Shown: positions 24,105-34,053, counted from the stretch's first letter. The stretch: DNA of 64,000 nt from Subtercola endophyticus (GCF_021044565.1 NZ_CP087997.1:496001-560000); one strand, 5' to 3'. Notes: generated by a model from the letters alone, not told the origin. Program-made: numbers and translations.

Positions 24105-26500
24105 GCGCAACGCTCCGGCCGCACGACCTGCCCGCGCGCGCCGACGCTTCGGCCTCTCGCCGGGGTTCCGCGGCACCGGGCTCGTCGAAACAACGTCGCG
24201 GCGCGCGACGAGACGCATCCGCCCCACCGTCGCGAGCACGCGAAGCGGCCCTAGCGCCGGTGCTCTTTCTGCTGCTGGTGCTGCCGCTCGGCGGAATCGG
24301 CTCTCTTCTTTCGGGCGACAACTGGTGGTGGAGCACCGCGTTCGTCACCGGTGTGGTGCTCGCCGTCGCGGCCCTGACCCGCCTGTTCCGCGTGCCCGGA
24401 GTGGTTCCATCGCTCGCGGCCTTCGTCGCCTGGGTCGTGACCATCACGGTGATGTTCGCTCCCGACGAGGCGCTGTTCGGAGTGCTGCCCAGCTTCGACA
24501 CCCTGCGCACGATTCGCGGCGGCCTCGCCGACGCGGGCGCCTCCATCGCGGTGCAGAGCATTCCGGCCGATCCCGTGACGTCGATCGTCGCCCTGCTCGG
24601 GCTGTCGTTCGGTCTGCTGGCCTTGCTCGCCGACGCGCTCGTCTTCGCCGTGCGGATGCCCGCCCTCGCCGGACTCGTTCCGCTGGCGATTCTCAGCGTG
24701 CCCTACGCGATTCACCAGCAGGTTTTCGACACCACGCTCTTCGCCTTCATCGCCGCGCTCTATCTGCTGTTGTTGTGGCTCACCTCGCGCTTCGGCGTGG
24801 CTGCACGCCTTCCGGAACCGCCGAGCATCCGCGGCGGTATCCGAGCCGGTCGTAACGGCCTGCGCGCCGTGCTGTCGGGGGTGCTCGCCATCGCCTTGGC
24901 CATCGTTCTGCCTGCGGTGACCCCGGGGCTCACGCCGGAATCGTTCCACACGCCCCTCGCCGCCCAGCTGCCTTCGGTGTATTCGAGCGGCGTCGACCCG
25001 ACCATCCAGCTCAGCCTCGATCTGCGGCGTTCGAATCCGGTGTTGTCGTTGTCGTACACGACCACGTCGACGAGCGGGCTCTACCTCAAGCTGGTGAACA
25101 TCGACGACTTCACCGATGGCGCCTGGCAGCCCGAGAGCACTGATGGGTCACACGCGCTGGCGTCGGGTCTGGATGCCCCCGACGGCCTCGCGAGCGACGT
25201 CACCACGTCGAACATCACCACCTCGGTGCAGGTCAGCGGGCTGCGCAGCGACTGGCTGCCCTTGCCCTACCCGGCCACTGCTGTGAGCGGGTTGAGCGGA
25301 GACTGGACTGTCACTCCCGGCAGCCTCACCGTGACCAGTGTCGACAACAATTCTGACGGGCAGAACTACTCGGCGACGAGCCTCGATCTGCAGCCGACCG
25401 CGGCGCAACTCGAATCGGCTGACCCGACGGTGCCCGAGGCGCTGTCGAGCTTCGTCGCTCTGCCCGACGACATCTCGCCGTTCATCCGCAATACCGCGCG
25501 CAGCGTGACGGCGGGCGTGTCTTCGAACTACGACAAGGCCGTCGCGCTGCAGAAGTACTTCACCTCGGGAGCCTTCACGTATTCGGTGACCGCACCGGTC
25601 GAGGGTCACTACGACGGCGGAAACTTCGCCGCGGTGGCGACGTTCTTATCGGCGAAGAGCGGCTACTGCATCCACTTCGCCTCGGCCATGGCGGTGATGG
25701 CCCGCACGCTGGGAATTCCGGCACGCATCGCGATCGGCTACCACCCCGGCAACCCGAAGTCGACGCAGGCCGACGGTACGACGAGCTACGACGTCTACAG
25801 CGACCAGCTCCACGCCTGGCCGGAGCTGTGGTTCGCCGGTATCGGCTGGCTGTCGTTCGAGCCGACCCCGGGACTCGGGCTGGTTCCGCCGGCGTACTCG
25901 CTGGCCAACTACGCGGCGGTTTCGGCGACGGCACCGACGCGCGACAGTGCCGGCAGCACTGCGGCACCCACCACGCCGAAGGCGAAGGCGCTCACCGACC
26001 CCACGGCCGGACAGGTCGTCGACCCGCAGGTGCAGGCGGCCGAGCAGGGCCGGGCCTGGCTGATCGCTCTTGTCGTCGTGGTTCTCGTCGTGCTGTTGGC
26101 TGCGATTCCCGCGGTGGTGCGTAGGTCACGGCGCTGGCGACGCCTCCGCGCGATGATGCGCTCCGAGAGCCCGGCAACGCTCGGCTGGGCCGAGGTCGCC
26201 GACACCCTCAGCGACTATCGGTTCGAGGTGGTGCAGGGCGAGACGGCCCGAGCCTTCGCGGCGCGGGTGGGCAATCTCTACCACATGCCCCCCGAGCCGG
26301 TCGCCGACCTGCTTCGGGCGGCTGAACTGGAGCAGTTCGCGCGGGCGGGAGCCGGCACGCTCAGCGCCGAGCGGCGAGCCGAGCTGGTGGCCGACGTGCG
26401 TCGCATCCTCACAGCGGTGAGCGCTCAGGCGAGCACCTCAGACGACCGCAAGGCCGTACTGCTGCCGCTTTCGCTGTGGGCGCGCATGCGCGCGTTCTAG
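24101..26500 (+). CDS. TgpA-like membrane transglutaminase
   Basis: A 799-residue protein with six or more N-terminal helices (about 48-280), an extracytoplasmic part with the transglutaminase core, one more helix near 649-675 and a cytoplasmic tail. Catalytic residues are Cys523 in SGYCIHFASAMAVMAR, His571 in DQLHAWPE, and the third acidic residue in LSFEPTPG, where Glu replaces the more usual Asp, as in many actinobacterial members. It starts with GTG overlapping the DUF58 stop. It probably cross-links or cleaves envelope peptides outside the membrane, controlled by the MoxR/DUF58 pair. Confidence 0.9.
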   Translation: MSATLRPHDLPARADASASRRGSAAPGSSKQRRGARRDASAPPSRAREAALAPVLFLLLVLPLGGIGSLLSGDNWWWSTAFVTGVVLAVAALTRLFRVPGVVPSLAAFVAWVVTITVMFAPDEALFGVLPSFDTLRTIRGGLADAGASIAVQSIPADPVTSIVALLGLSFGLLALLADALVFAVRMPALAGLVPLAILSVPYAIHQQVFDTTLFAFIAALYLLLLWLTSRFGVAARLPEPPSIRGGIRAGRNGLRAVLSGVLAIALAIVLPAVTPGLTPESFHTPLAAQLPSVYSSGVDPTIQLSLDLRRSNPVLSLSYTTTSTSGLYLKLVNIDDFTDGAWQPESTDGSHALASGLDAPDGLASDVTTSNITTSVQVSGLRSDWLPLPYPATAVSGLSGDWTVTPGSLTVTSVDNNSDGQNYSATSLDLQPTAAQLESADPTVPEALSSFVALPDDISPFIRNTARSVTAGVSSNYDKAVALQKYFTSGAFTYSVTAPVEGHYDGGNFAAVATFLSAKSGYCIHFASAMAVMARTLGIPARIAIGYHPGNPKSTQADGTTSYDVYSDQLHAWPELWFAGIGWLSFEPTPGLGLVPPAYSLANYAAVSATAPTRDSAGSTAAPTTPKAKALTDPTAGQVVDPQVQAAEQGRAWLIALVVVVLVVLLAAIPAVVRRSRRWRRLRAMMRSESPATLGWAEVADTLSDYRFEVVQGETARAFAARVGNLYHMPPEPVADLLRAAELEQFARAGAGTLSAERRAELVADVRRILTAVSAQASTSDDRKAVLLPLSLWARMRAF

Positions 26501-26624
26501 AAGACTGCCAGCACCGGCCCCGTCGGAGGTGTCGTTCGAGAGGTCTGCAGCCATGGTCAGTGTCGATCGAATCGGCACGGCAACAGTTTTCACAGAAGGA
26601 GCGCGCGCGAAACACTTTCTCGTG

Positions 26625-26654
26625 TAGATTCTTGCCAATCTCACGCCTCGTGAG
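26625..26654 (+). promoter_or_regulatory. Candidate promoter and palindrome before the amino-acid permease gene
   Basis: TAGATT (26625-26630) could be a -10 box. CTCACG-CCT-CGTGAG (26640-26654) is a perfect palindrome just downstream, where a repressor could bind. The start codon follows at 26685. The rest of the 184-base gap shows nothing else clear. Confidence 0.35.
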
Positions 26655-26684
26655 GGGTTTGATGCTCTCAGAACGGCGGACATC

Positions 26685-28454
26685 ATGACGACTGTGCCAG
26701 CGAATTCGGCTTCGACCAGCGGCGGGGGCGCGTCGGGAGGCAGCGGCCCCGGTGCATCCGGCAGCGGCGGTACGGTCGACAGCAAGGGCCTCAAGACGGG
26801 ATCGCTCGGGCTGGTCTCGAGCATCGTGGTCGGCATGTCGTCGACCGCCCCGGCGTACAGCCTCGCGGCGAGTCTCGGGCTCATCATCGCCACGGGCGGC
26901 ACTCTGCTGGCCGGGGTGAAGGCTCCGGCGATCGTTCTGCTCGCCTTCATTCCGATGTACTTCATCGCTGTGTCGTACCAAGAACTGAACAAGGCCGAGC
27001 CCGACTGCGGCACCACCTTCACCTGGGCGGCGCGCGCTTTCGGGGCGAAGACCGGATGGCTCGGCGGGTGGGGCATCATCGCGGCCGACGTCATCGTCAT
27101 GGCGAACCTGGCGCAGATCGCCGGGTCGTACTCGTTCACGTTTCTCGGCGAACTGGGCATACCCGGCATCGCCGATCTGTCGACGAACACCGTGGCGACG
27201 ACGCTGGTCGGCGTGGCCTGGATCGCGATCATGACCTTCATCTGTTATCGCGGCATCGAGGTATCGGCGCGCCTGCAGTACTTCTTGCTGGGCTTCGAGG
27301 TGATCATCCTGATCGTCTTCGCGGTGTTCGCCCTCGTGCGGGTCTACTCCGGCACGGCCGAATCGTATTCGCTGATTCCGCAGCTCGACTGGTTCTTGCC
27401 CACGGGGCTCGACTTCGGCACCATCATCGCTCCCGCGCTGCTGACCGGCATCTTCATCTACTGGGGCTGGGACACCGCAGTAGCCTGCAACGAAGAGAGC
27501 GACGACCCCGGCAAGACGCCCGGGCGCGCCGCGGTCATCTCGACTCTGCTGCTGCTGGCCACCTACGGCATCGTCTCGGTGGCGACCGTCGCCTTCGCGG
27601 GTGTGGGCACCGATGGAATCGGCCTCGGCAACCCCGACAACTCGGCTGACGTGTTCAGCGCCATCGGCAGCCAGCTCTTCGGTGACTCGCCCATCGGCGT
27701 GATTCTCATGCTGCTGCTCTCGGCGACCATTCTGACCTCGGCCGCGGCGTCGACGCAGACCACCATTCTGCCGACCGCGCGCACCGCCCTCTCGATGGCC
27801 GCGTACAAGGCCATTCCCGAGAAGTTCGCGCGCATCCACCCGAAGTTTCTGACGCCGACTTGGGCGACGGTGGCGATGGGCGTGATCTCGGTCGCCTTCT
27901 ATCTGCTGTTCACCTTCATCAGCCCGTCGCTGCTGTTGGCGCTGATCGGCTCGGTCGGTCTGATGATCGCGTTCTACTACGGTCTGACCGGATACGCGTG
28001 TGCGTGGTTCTACCGCAAGACGCTGACGACGTCGTTCCGCAACTTCATCATGCGCGGGGTCGTTCCGTTGCTGGGCGGCCTCATTCTCACCGCCGTCTTC
28101 ATCTTCGGGTTGTACAACTACGCGCAGCCCGACTGGCTGGTCGACGACGACGGCAACAACGTGACGATCTTCGGAATCGGCGCCGTTGCGGTGGTCGGCA
28201 TTGGAGCCATGATCATCGGCGCGGTGCTCATGGTGATCTGGTGGCTGCGGGCGCCCGACTACTTCCGCGGCAAGACGCTCGAGAAGCGCTCCGACGACCT
28301 GGTGCTCGCCCAGCCCGATCTGTTCGTGCCGACGCTCGGGCTGCCCGATTCGGGCGACCGCCCGGTGATCATCGCACCTGACCTGTCTAACCTGCCGCCG
28401 GGTGCGAAAGCGGTCAGCACCGAAACCGGCGAGGAGTTCACGCGCGGGGAGTAG
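26685..28454 (+). CDS. APC family amino-acid permease
   Basis: The 589-residue product has about twelve membrane helices. It starts with a Gly/Ser-rich cytoplasmic tail followed by SLGLVSSIVVGMSSTAPAYSLAASLG, the first-helix signature of APC (amino acid-polyamine-organocation) transporters. FTWAARAFGAKTGWLGGWG and FIYWGWDTAVACNEESDDP are further family marks. The C-terminal 70 residues are hydrophilic. The substrate cannot be assigned. The peroxiredoxin gene follows after 10 bases but appears to have its own promoter inside the end of this gene. Confidence 0.88.
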   Translation: MTTVPANSASTSGGGASGGSGPGASGSGGTVDSKGLKTGSLGLVSSIVVGMSSTAPAYSLAASLGLIIATGGTLLAGVKAPAIVLLAFIPMYFIAVSYQELNKAEPDCGTTFTWAARAFGAKTGWLGGWGIIAADVIVMANLAQIAGSYSFTFLGELGIPGIADLSTNTVATTLVGVAWIAIMTFICYRGIEVSARLQYFLLGFEVIILIVFAVFALVRVYSGTAESYSLIPQLDWFLPTGLDFGTIIAPALLTGIFIYWGWDTAVACNEESDDPGKTPGRAAVISTLLLLATYGIVSVATVAFAGVGTDGIGLGNPDNSADVFSAIGSQLFGDSPIGVILMLLLSATILTSAAASTQTTILPTARTALSMAAYKAIPEKFARIHPKFLTPTWATVAMGVISVAFYLLFTFISPSLLLALIGSVGLMIAFYYGLTGYACAWFYRKTLTTSFRNFIMRGVVPLLGGLILTAVFIFGLYNYAQPDWLVDDDGNNVTIFGIGAVAVVGIGAMIIGAVLMVIWWLRAPDYFRGKTLEKRSDDLVLAQPDLFVPTLGLPDSGDRPVIIAPDLSNLPPGAKAVSTETGEEFTRGE

Positions 28455-28464
28455 TGTGCGGCCT

Positions 28465-28950
28465 ATGGCAAAACTCGCAGAGATCGGTACCCCCGCCCCC
28501 GACTTCACTCTTCCCGGCCTCTTGCTCGGCAGTGACGGCACGGTGACCCGAGCCGACTACACGCTGAGCGCGGCGAAGGGCCGGCCGCTGGTGCTCGCCT
28601 TCTACCCGGGCGACCAGAGCAAGGTCTGCACGGCGCAGTTGTGCTCGTATCAGTCCGAGCTCGCCGAGTTCACCGAGATGGGCGCCGAGGTATGGGGAAT
28701 CAGCCCGCAAGACCTCGAGAGCCACGAGAAGTTCGCTCTCAAAGAGCGGCTGGAGTTTCCGCTGCTCGCCGACCCGGGCCTCGTGTCGGCGAAGGCGTTC
28801 GGCATCACGGCTCCGGTGCTCGGCCTGCGCCGCGCCGTTTTCGTGATCGACGCGGAGGGCATCATCCGCTGGAAGCACGTCGCCGTCGTCGGCGCCACTT
28901 TTCAGAGCGCGAGCGTCATCCGCGAGCAGATCGTCGCGCTCGCGGCGTAG
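28465..28950 (+). CDS. Peroxiredoxin, BCP/PrxQ type
   Basis: This 161-residue thiol peroxidase has YPGDQSKVCTAQLCSYQSEL, where the peroxidatic and resolving cysteines are five residues apart as in PrxQ/BCP enzymes. It reduces hydroperoxides in the cytoplasm with thioredoxin as likely donor. The ATG has no ribosome site. TAGTGT ends 7 bases upstream (28452-28457), overlapping the permease stop codon, which suggests a leaderless mRNA. The stop region GGCGTAGAAC is copied twice downstream as a 12-base repeat. Confidence 0.88.
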   Translation: MAKLAEIGTPAPDFTLPGLLLGSDGTVTRADYTLSAAKGRPLVLAFYPGDQSKVCTAQLCSYQSELAEFTEMGAEVWGISPQDLESHEKFALKERLEFPLLADPGLVSAKAFGITAPVLGLRRAVFVIDAEGIIRWKHVAVVGATFQSASVIREQIVALAA

Positions 28951-28980
28951 AACGGCGGCTTAGAACACGGCGTAGAACAC
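28944..28980. repeat. 12-bp tandem repeat across the peroxiredoxin stop codon
   Basis: Three units close to GGCGTAGAACAC (28944, 28957, 28969) begin inside the last codons and contain the TAG stop, so the stop context is present three times. Confidence 0.65.
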
Positions 28981-29014
28981 GGCCTCAGGTGCGAGACCGG
29001 GCGATGTCGGCATA

Positions 29015-29080
29015 GCGCCGGCTCAGCGCCGGCTCAACGCTGGGTCAGCGCGGGGTCAGCGCGGGGTCAGCGCTGGGTCA
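29015..29080. repeat. 11-bp tandem repeat, six units, across the GH15 stop codon
   Basis: Units GCGCCGGCTCA (twice), ACGCTGGGTCA, GCGCGGGGTCA (twice) and GCGCTGGGTCA run without gaps. Read on the minus strand, the repeat begins in the last codons of the GH15 gene and contains its stop (TGA, the TCA of unit 5). Confidence 0.75.
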
Positions 29081-30848
29081 GGGCATCCGCTGCCCGAACG
29101 AGCGCCAGGTGCGAGAGCGCCTGCGGGGTGTTGCCGGCCTGCCGACCGGCCGTCACGTCGTACTCCTCAGAGAGCAGGCCGACGTCGTTGCGCAGGGCGA
29201 GCAGCCTCTCCATGAGCGCGATCGCGTCGTCGGTGCGGCCGGTCTTCGCGTACTGCTCCACGAGCCAGAAAGAGCAGGCGAGAAACGGATGCTCGCCGGC
29301 GGGCAACCCGTCGACCCCCGTCTCGGTGCGGTACCGCATCAGCAGCCCGTCGCGCATGAGTTGCTTCTCGAGCGCGGCGACGGTTCCGAGCATCCGTGGG
29401 TCGTCGTAGGCGAGGTAGCCGACCTGCGCCAGTTGCAGAAGTGAGGCGTCGACGGCCGTGCCGTCGAAGACCTGAGTGTACGTGCCGAGTTCTGTGTTGA
29501 ATCCATGCTCTTCGATGGCGTCGCGCACCTGAGCTCGAAGCGTTCGCCAGGTTTCGACGGGCCCGCGCATGCCGTGCTCTTCGACCGCTCGTACTCCTCG
29601 GTCGAGGGCCGCCCAGATCATCACGCGCGAGTGGGTGAAGTACTGGTTCTCGCCCCTGATCTCCCAGATACCGGAGTCTTTGCGGTCGATATTCTGCTCG
29701 GTGAACCCCAGCAGGGCGCGCTGTAGTGCCCACGCGTCGAGGCTCTGCTCGGCGCCGGCTTCGCGCGCCTTGTGCAGGCCGACCATCACTTCGCCGATGA
29801 CATCGGCCTGGTATTGGTCGACAGCGCCATTGCCGACCCGAACCGGCGACGCCCCTTCGTACCCCGGCAGAGTCGTGATCTCGCGTTCGGGCAGCCAGCG
29901 CTCGCCGGCGATGCCGTACATGATCTGCACATCGTTCGGGTCACCGGCAATGGCGCGCAGCAGCCAGCCCTGCCAATCCGTGGCCTCGGTCTTGAACCCG
30001 TGGTCGAGCAGCACCATCAGCGTGAGCGAAGCATCGCGCAGCCAGACATAGCGGTAGTCCCAGTTGCGCTGACCGCCGAACGACTCAGGCAGCGACGTGG
30101 TCGCGGCCGCGACGATTCCACCCGTGTCTTCGTGGGTGAGCGCCCGCAGCACGAGCAGCGAACGGATGACCGCGGATTTGTACGGGCCGTCGTGCGTGCT
30201 GTTCGATCCCCAGTTCTCCCACCAGTCCGTGGTGTCGGCCAGCACGCGGTCGACGTCGGCCGGAACCGGCAGCGGTCGGTGCGAGGGGAACCACGTCATC
30301 ACGGTGTCGACGGTCTCTCCTTCGGCGATGGTGAAGTCGCGACCGTGGGCGTGGTTGCGCGGGGTGAGTTCGGGGCCGCGAAAGACGAGTGCGTCGGGTC
30401 CCGCGATGGCCACCAGGGAGTTGCGGGCATCCGCCCCCTCGCCCTCGGAGATCTGGCGTACCCACGGAATCGCGCTGGAGTAGGCGAAGCGCATGCGCAA
30501 GTCGACGGTCATCTCGACGCTGCCCGACACGCAGCGAACCCGGCGCACGAGATCGGCGCGGCGATCGCCGTGCGGCATGAAGTCCGTGACCTCGACGACA
30601 CCAGTCGAGGTGGTCCAGATGGTCACGAGGTTGAAGGTATTGCCCGTGTACTCGCGGCGGGAGTGCGCGTTCGGGTCGGTCGGGGCGATCAGCCACCGCC
30701 CGTGGTTCTTGTCGCCGAGCAGGGCGCCGAAGGTCGAGGGGGAGTCGTAGCGCGGCAGGCAGAGCCAGTCGATGCTGCCGTCTTTGCCCACGAGTGCTGC
30801 CGTATGGCAATCGCTGATCAGTGCATAGTCTTCGATGGGGAGTGCCAT
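29067..30848 (-). CDS. Glycoside hydrolase family 15 protein (glucoamylase/trehalase-like)
   Basis: A 593-residue two-domain protein. The N-terminal beta part starts IEDYALISDCHTAALVGKDG, typical of cytoplasmic GH15 enzymes. The alpha/alpha-barrel has RNWDYRYVWLRDASLT (261-276), GIWEIRGE (393-400, catalytic acid) and LLSEEYD (558-564, catalytic base). These actinobacterial members are often alpha-glucosidase or trehalase-like. No signal peptide, so the substrate would be an internal alpha-glucan or trehalose. The ATG lacks a good ribosome site; CAAGAT lies 6 bases upstream. It is divergent from the acyl-CoA dehydrogenase gene. Confidence 0.9.
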   Translation of the reverse strand: MALPIEDYALISDCHTAALVGKDGSIDWLCLPRYDSPSTFGALLGDKNHGRWLIAPTDPNAHSRREYTGNTFNLVTIWTTSTGVVEVTDFMPHGDRRADLVRRVRCVSGSVEMTVDLRMRFAYSSAIPWVRQISEGEGADARNSLVAIAGPDALVFRGPELTPRNHAHGRDFTIAEGETVDTVMTWFPSHRPLPVPADVDRVLADTTDWWENWGSNSTHDGPYKSAVIRSLLVLRALTHEDTGGIVAAATTSLPESFGGQRNWDYRYVWLRDASLTLMVLLDHGFKTEATDWQGWLLRAIAGDPNDVQIMYGIAGERWLPEREITTLPGYEGASPVRVGNGAVDQYQADVIGEVMVGLHKAREAGAEQSLDAWALQRALLGFTEQNIDRKDSGIWEIRGENQYFTHSRVMIWAALDRGVRAVEEHGMRGPVETWRTLRAQVRDAIEEHGFNTELGTYTQVFDGTAVDASLLQLAQVGYLAYDDPRMLGTVAALEKQLMRDGLLMRYRTETGVDGLPAGEHPFLACSFWLVEQYAKTGRTDDAIALMERLLALRNDVGLLSEEYDVTAGRQAGNTPQALSHLALVRAADALTQR

Positions 30849-30906
30849 GTCACCATCTTGCCCGCTCGACCTGCGCGCGCCCGGTATCTGCACCTAGGCT
30901 TGACGG

Positions 30907-32079
30907 GTGAGTTCGAACCCGGGTTTCGAAAGTGTCAGCATCGTCAGCGATGAGCTGCTGCAGCGCATCCGCTCGCGCGCCGCCGGGTACGACGAAGCGA
31001 ACGCCTTCTTTTTCGACGACCTCGCCGAACTGCGCGACGCCGGGTACCTGCGGATGTTCGCTCCCACCGCGATCGGCGGTCTCGGTTTCGGGCTCGAACG
31101 TGTGGCCCGCGAGCAGGTGCGGCTCGCGACGGCGGCACCCGCGACGGCCCTCGCCCTCAACATGCATCTCGTCTGGACGGGCGTCGCCAAGACGCTGCTC
31201 GACCGCGGGGACGACTCGCTGCTGTTCGTGCTGCGCGAGGCGGCCGAAGGTGAGCTTTTCGCCTTCGGCAACAGCGAGGCCGGCAACGACCTCGTGCTGT
31301 TCGGCTCGAAGACGCGGGCCGAACCGCAGCCCGACGGCGCCTACCGGTACTACGGAACGAAGATCTTCACGTCGCTCTCGCCCGCCTGGACTCGACTGGG
31401 TATCTTCGGGCGCGACGACTCGGCTCCGGATGCTCCGCTGCTCGTGCACGGATTCATCACCCGTGACACCCCCGGTTACACGATTCTCGACGACTGGAAC
31501 ACGCTCGGCATGCGTGCCACCCAGAGCTCGACCACGGTGCTCGACGGCGCCGAGGTGCCTGCAGACCGCGTATTTCGAAAGCTCCCAGCGGGCCCGAGCG
31601 CCGACCCGCTGATCTTCGGCATCTTCGCGAACTTCGAGATTCTGCTCGCCGCGGTGTACACCGGCATCGGCGAGCGCGCCCTCGAGCTGGCGGTCGAGGC
31701 GGCCAAGCGGCGAACGTCGATGAAGAACGACGGGCGGGCGTATTCCGACGACCCGGACATCCGCTGGAAGATCTCTGAGGCGGCCATCGCGCAAGACGGC
31801 ATCTACCCTCAGCTCGACACTCTCGCCCGCGATGTCGACCAGCTCGCGAATCACGGGGCACAGTGGTTCCCGCGGCTCGTCGGGCTCAAGGTGCGCGCCA
31901 CCGAGAATGCGCGATTCGTCGTAGATCAGGCCCTTCGTGTGTCGGGTGGATCGTCGCTGTCGGCGTCGAGCGAGCTCGGCCGGCTGTACCGCGACGTGAT
32001 TGCGGGTATCTTTCATCCATCTGACGGGGAGTCCGCGCACTCCACCGTCGCCAATGCCTGGTTGGGGCCGATCGCATGA
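30907..32079 (+). CDS. Acyl-CoA dehydrogenase family flavoprotein
   Basis: This 390-residue protein has the acyl-CoA dehydrogenase layout: helical N-domain (MFAPTAIGGLGFGLERVAREQ), middle beta-domain (FGNSEAGNDLVLFGSKTR and YYGTKIFTSLSPAWTRLGIF) and helical C-domain with RVSGGSSLSASSELGRLYRDVIAGIFHPSD. This C-terminal form is closer to the DszC/monooxygenase-like branch than to beta-oxidation enzymes, so either role is possible. GTG start without ribosome site; TAGGCT (30895-30900) is 6 bases upstream, indicating a leaderless mRNA. It leads an operon with the carbonic-anhydrase-like and GH3 genes. Confidence 0.87.
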   Translation: MSSNPGFESVSIVSDELLQRIRSRAAGYDEANAFFFDDLAELRDAGYLRMFAPTAIGGLGFGLERVAREQVRLATAAPATALALNMHLVWTGVAKTLLDRGDDSLLFVLREAAEGELFAFGNSEAGNDLVLFGSKTRAEPQPDGAYRYYGTKIFTSLSPAWTRLGIFGRDDSAPDAPLLVHGFITRDTPGYTILDDWNTLGMRATQSSTTVLDGAEVPADRVFRKLPAGPSADPLIFGIFANFEILLAAVYTGIGERALELAVEAAKRRTSMKNDGRAYSDDPDIRWKISEAAIAQDGIYPQLDTLARDVDQLANHGAQWFPRLVGLKVRATENARFVVDQALRVSGGSSLSASSELGRLYRDVIAGIFHPSDGESAHSTVANAWLGPIA

Positions 32080-32723
32080 CCATCATCTCCTTCGATGGAA
32101 ACACCCCGAAGATCGACGCCACCGCCTGGGTCGCTCCCTCGGCCACGCTGATCGGGCAGGTCACGCTGGCCGCAGAGTCGAGCGTCTTTTATGGGGCCGT
32201 GCTGCGTGCCGACACCATCGGCATTTCGCTGGGCGCCGGCAGCAATCTGCAAGACAACGTGGTCGTGCACGCCGACCCCGGCTTTCCGGCGAGAATCGGC
32301 GCCGGTGTGAGCGTCGGTCACGGCGCTGTGGTGCACGGCTGCACCATCGGCGACAACACGCTGATCGGCATGAACGCGACCGTGCTCAACGGGGCGGTGA
32401 TCGGTGAAGAGTGCCTGATCGCGGCGGGTGCGCTCATTCTCGAGGGAACCGTCGTTCCGGCCGGATCGCTCGTGGCCGGAGTCCCCGGCAAGGTGCGGCG
32501 CGAGCTGACCGCCGAGGAGCGGGAGGGCGTTCGAGGTAACGCTTCACGTTACGTTGCGATGAAGACCCGGCACCGCGATCTGGCGGTCGAGGTGACCGAG
32601 GCCGCGAGCGTCGGCGGCGCTGCGGGCGGCGGCGCTGCCGGCGCATCAGCCGGCAAATCTGCCGGTACCGGCTTCGTCGGCGACGGGTCGGCCGCCGGAG
32701 TGAGGCCCGGAGAAGTCGGGTGA
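32076..32723 (+). CDS. Gamma-carbonic anhydrase family protein
   Basis: The 215-residue protein folds as a left-handed beta-helix of hexapeptide repeats. Zinc-ligand histidines stand at 65 (VVVHAD), 82 and 87 (GHGAVVHGC), as in gamma-carbonic anhydrase/YrdA-type proteins. The start overlaps the acyl-CoA dehydrogenase stop (ATGA). The last 35 residues are an Ala/Gly/Ser-rich tail absent from most relatives, encoded by short GC-rich repeats. Enzymatic activity in this family is often unproven. Confidence 0.85.
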   Translation: MTIISFDGNTPKIDATAWVAPSATLIGQVTLAAESSVFYGAVLRADTIGISLGAGSNLQDNVVVHADPGFPARIGAGVSVGHGAVVHGCTIGDNTLIGMNATVLNGAVIGEECLIAAGALILEGTVVPAGSLVAGVPGKVRRELTAEEREGVRGNASRYVAMKTRHRDLAVEVTEAASVGGAAGGGAAGASAGKSAGTGFVGDGSAAGVRPGEVG

Positions 32724-34003
32724 GGGTTCGCCGTCTTCGCAGAGCGCGCCCGGCGGTTGCCGTGCTCGCTGCTGCGGTGATGGTGTGTCTGGCGGGATGC
32801 GCCACAGCGGGCGGCTCTGCGACGGGTTCGGCAGGCGCGACGGCGGTAGCAGGCGCAGCGGATTCGACACCCTCGGCGACGGATCGGGCATCCGGTGGCG
32901 AAACAGGCGTCACCGAAACCGGACTCGGAAGCCAAGCCGGAAGCGCAACTCCCGCACCCACGCGGTACCTGCCGACACCCGCCGAACTCGACCGCACCTT
33001 CGCGACCACGCGGATGAGGTCGATGAGCTTGGCCGACAAGATCTCGACGATGTTCATGGTGGAGATCTCGGGAACCGACCCGGCGCCGATGCAGGCCTAT
33101 CTGCAGGCCGACAAGCCCGGCGGGTTCTTGCTGCGGGCCGACAACGTTCCGGCGTCGGCCGAGGCCCTCGGTGCTCAGCTCTCGGGCATCTCGCTGTCGC
33201 CGGGGCTCAGCCCGCTGATCTCCATCGACGAAGAGGGCGGCGACGTGGCTCGACTGCCGCAAGACACGCTTCCCGGCGGCGAGTTGCTGCGGTCGATGCC
33301 GGTGAGCTCGACGACCGACGCCTTCACGAAGCGCGCGGCACTGCTGAAGCAGGCCGGGGTTTCGGTGAACTTCGGCACCATCGCCGATGTCACGGCCGAC
33401 CCGAACTCCTTCATCTACGACCGCGTGCTCGGAACCGACGCCGAGGCGGCCAGCCAGCGCGTCGCCGCTTCGGTGGCCGCCGAGCAGGGGGTGGTGTTCT
33501 CGACGCTCAAGCACTTTCCGGGCCACGGCGAGACCGAGGCGAATTCGCACACGACTATTCCGAGCACCGACCTGCCCGTCGATCAGTGGGCGGTTCGGGA
33601 TGCCCCGCCCTTCGAGGCCGGCATCGCCGCCGGGGCGGAGCTGGTGATGTTCGGGCACCTCGAGTACACCAGCGTCGATTCCGTTCCCGCGACCCTCTCG
33701 GTGCGCTGGCACGAGATGCTGCGCGGTCAGCTCGGATTCACCGGGGTGGCGGTCACCGACGACATGCAGATGCTCGAAGATTCGGGTCAGCCGCAGTACG
33801 CCGATCGCACGACGAACGCGATCGCCGCGATTCGAGCGGGCAACGACCTGTTGCTGTACAACAACGACATCGATCTGCCGCCGCTGGTCGCCGCCATCGC
33901 GGCTGCCGTGCAGGCGGGGCAGATCTCCGTGGAGCAGATCGACGCGTCGGTCGTACGCATACTCACGCTGCAGCGGCAGGCGTGGCAACGCAGCCACGCG
34001 TGA
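32720..34003 (+). CDS. Glycoside hydrolase family 3, NagZ-like lipoprotein
   Basis: This 427-residue protein has an Arg-rich signal peptide and lipobox CLAGC (Cys26), an Ala/Gly/Thr linker to about 80, then the GH3 barrel with LISIDEEGGDVARL, the NagZ motif KHFPGHG (264-270) and the nucleophile in TDDMQ (Asp347). NagZ enzymes remove N-acetylglucosamine from peptidoglycan fragments; this exported form would act outside the membrane. It starts with GTG overlapping the previous stop, with GGAGAAG upstream. Confidence 0.9.
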   Translation: MRVRRLRRARPAVAVLAAAVMVCLAGCATAGGSATGSAGATAVAGAADSTPSATDRASGGETGVTETGLGSQAGSATPAPTRYLPTPAELDRTFATTRMRSMSLADKISTMFMVEISGTDPAPMQAYLQADKPGGFLLRADNVPASAEALGAQLSGISLSPGLSPLISIDEEGGDVARLPQDTLPGGELLRSMPVSSTTDAFTKRAALLKQAGVSVNFGTIADVTADPNSFIYDRVLGTDAEAASQRVAASVAAEQGVVFSTLKHFPGHGETEANSHTTIPSTDLPVDQWAVRDAPPFEAGIAAGAELVMFGHLEYTSVDSVPATLSVRWHEMLRGQLGFTGVAVTDDMQMLEDSGQPQYADRTTNAIAAIRAGNDLLLYNNDIDLPPLVAAIAAAVQAGQISVEQIDASVVRILTLQRQAWQRSHA

Positions 34004-34053
34004 CGAATGTCAGGTGTCGCTCGTAAACTCGACATCGAACAGGGAGGTGCGAC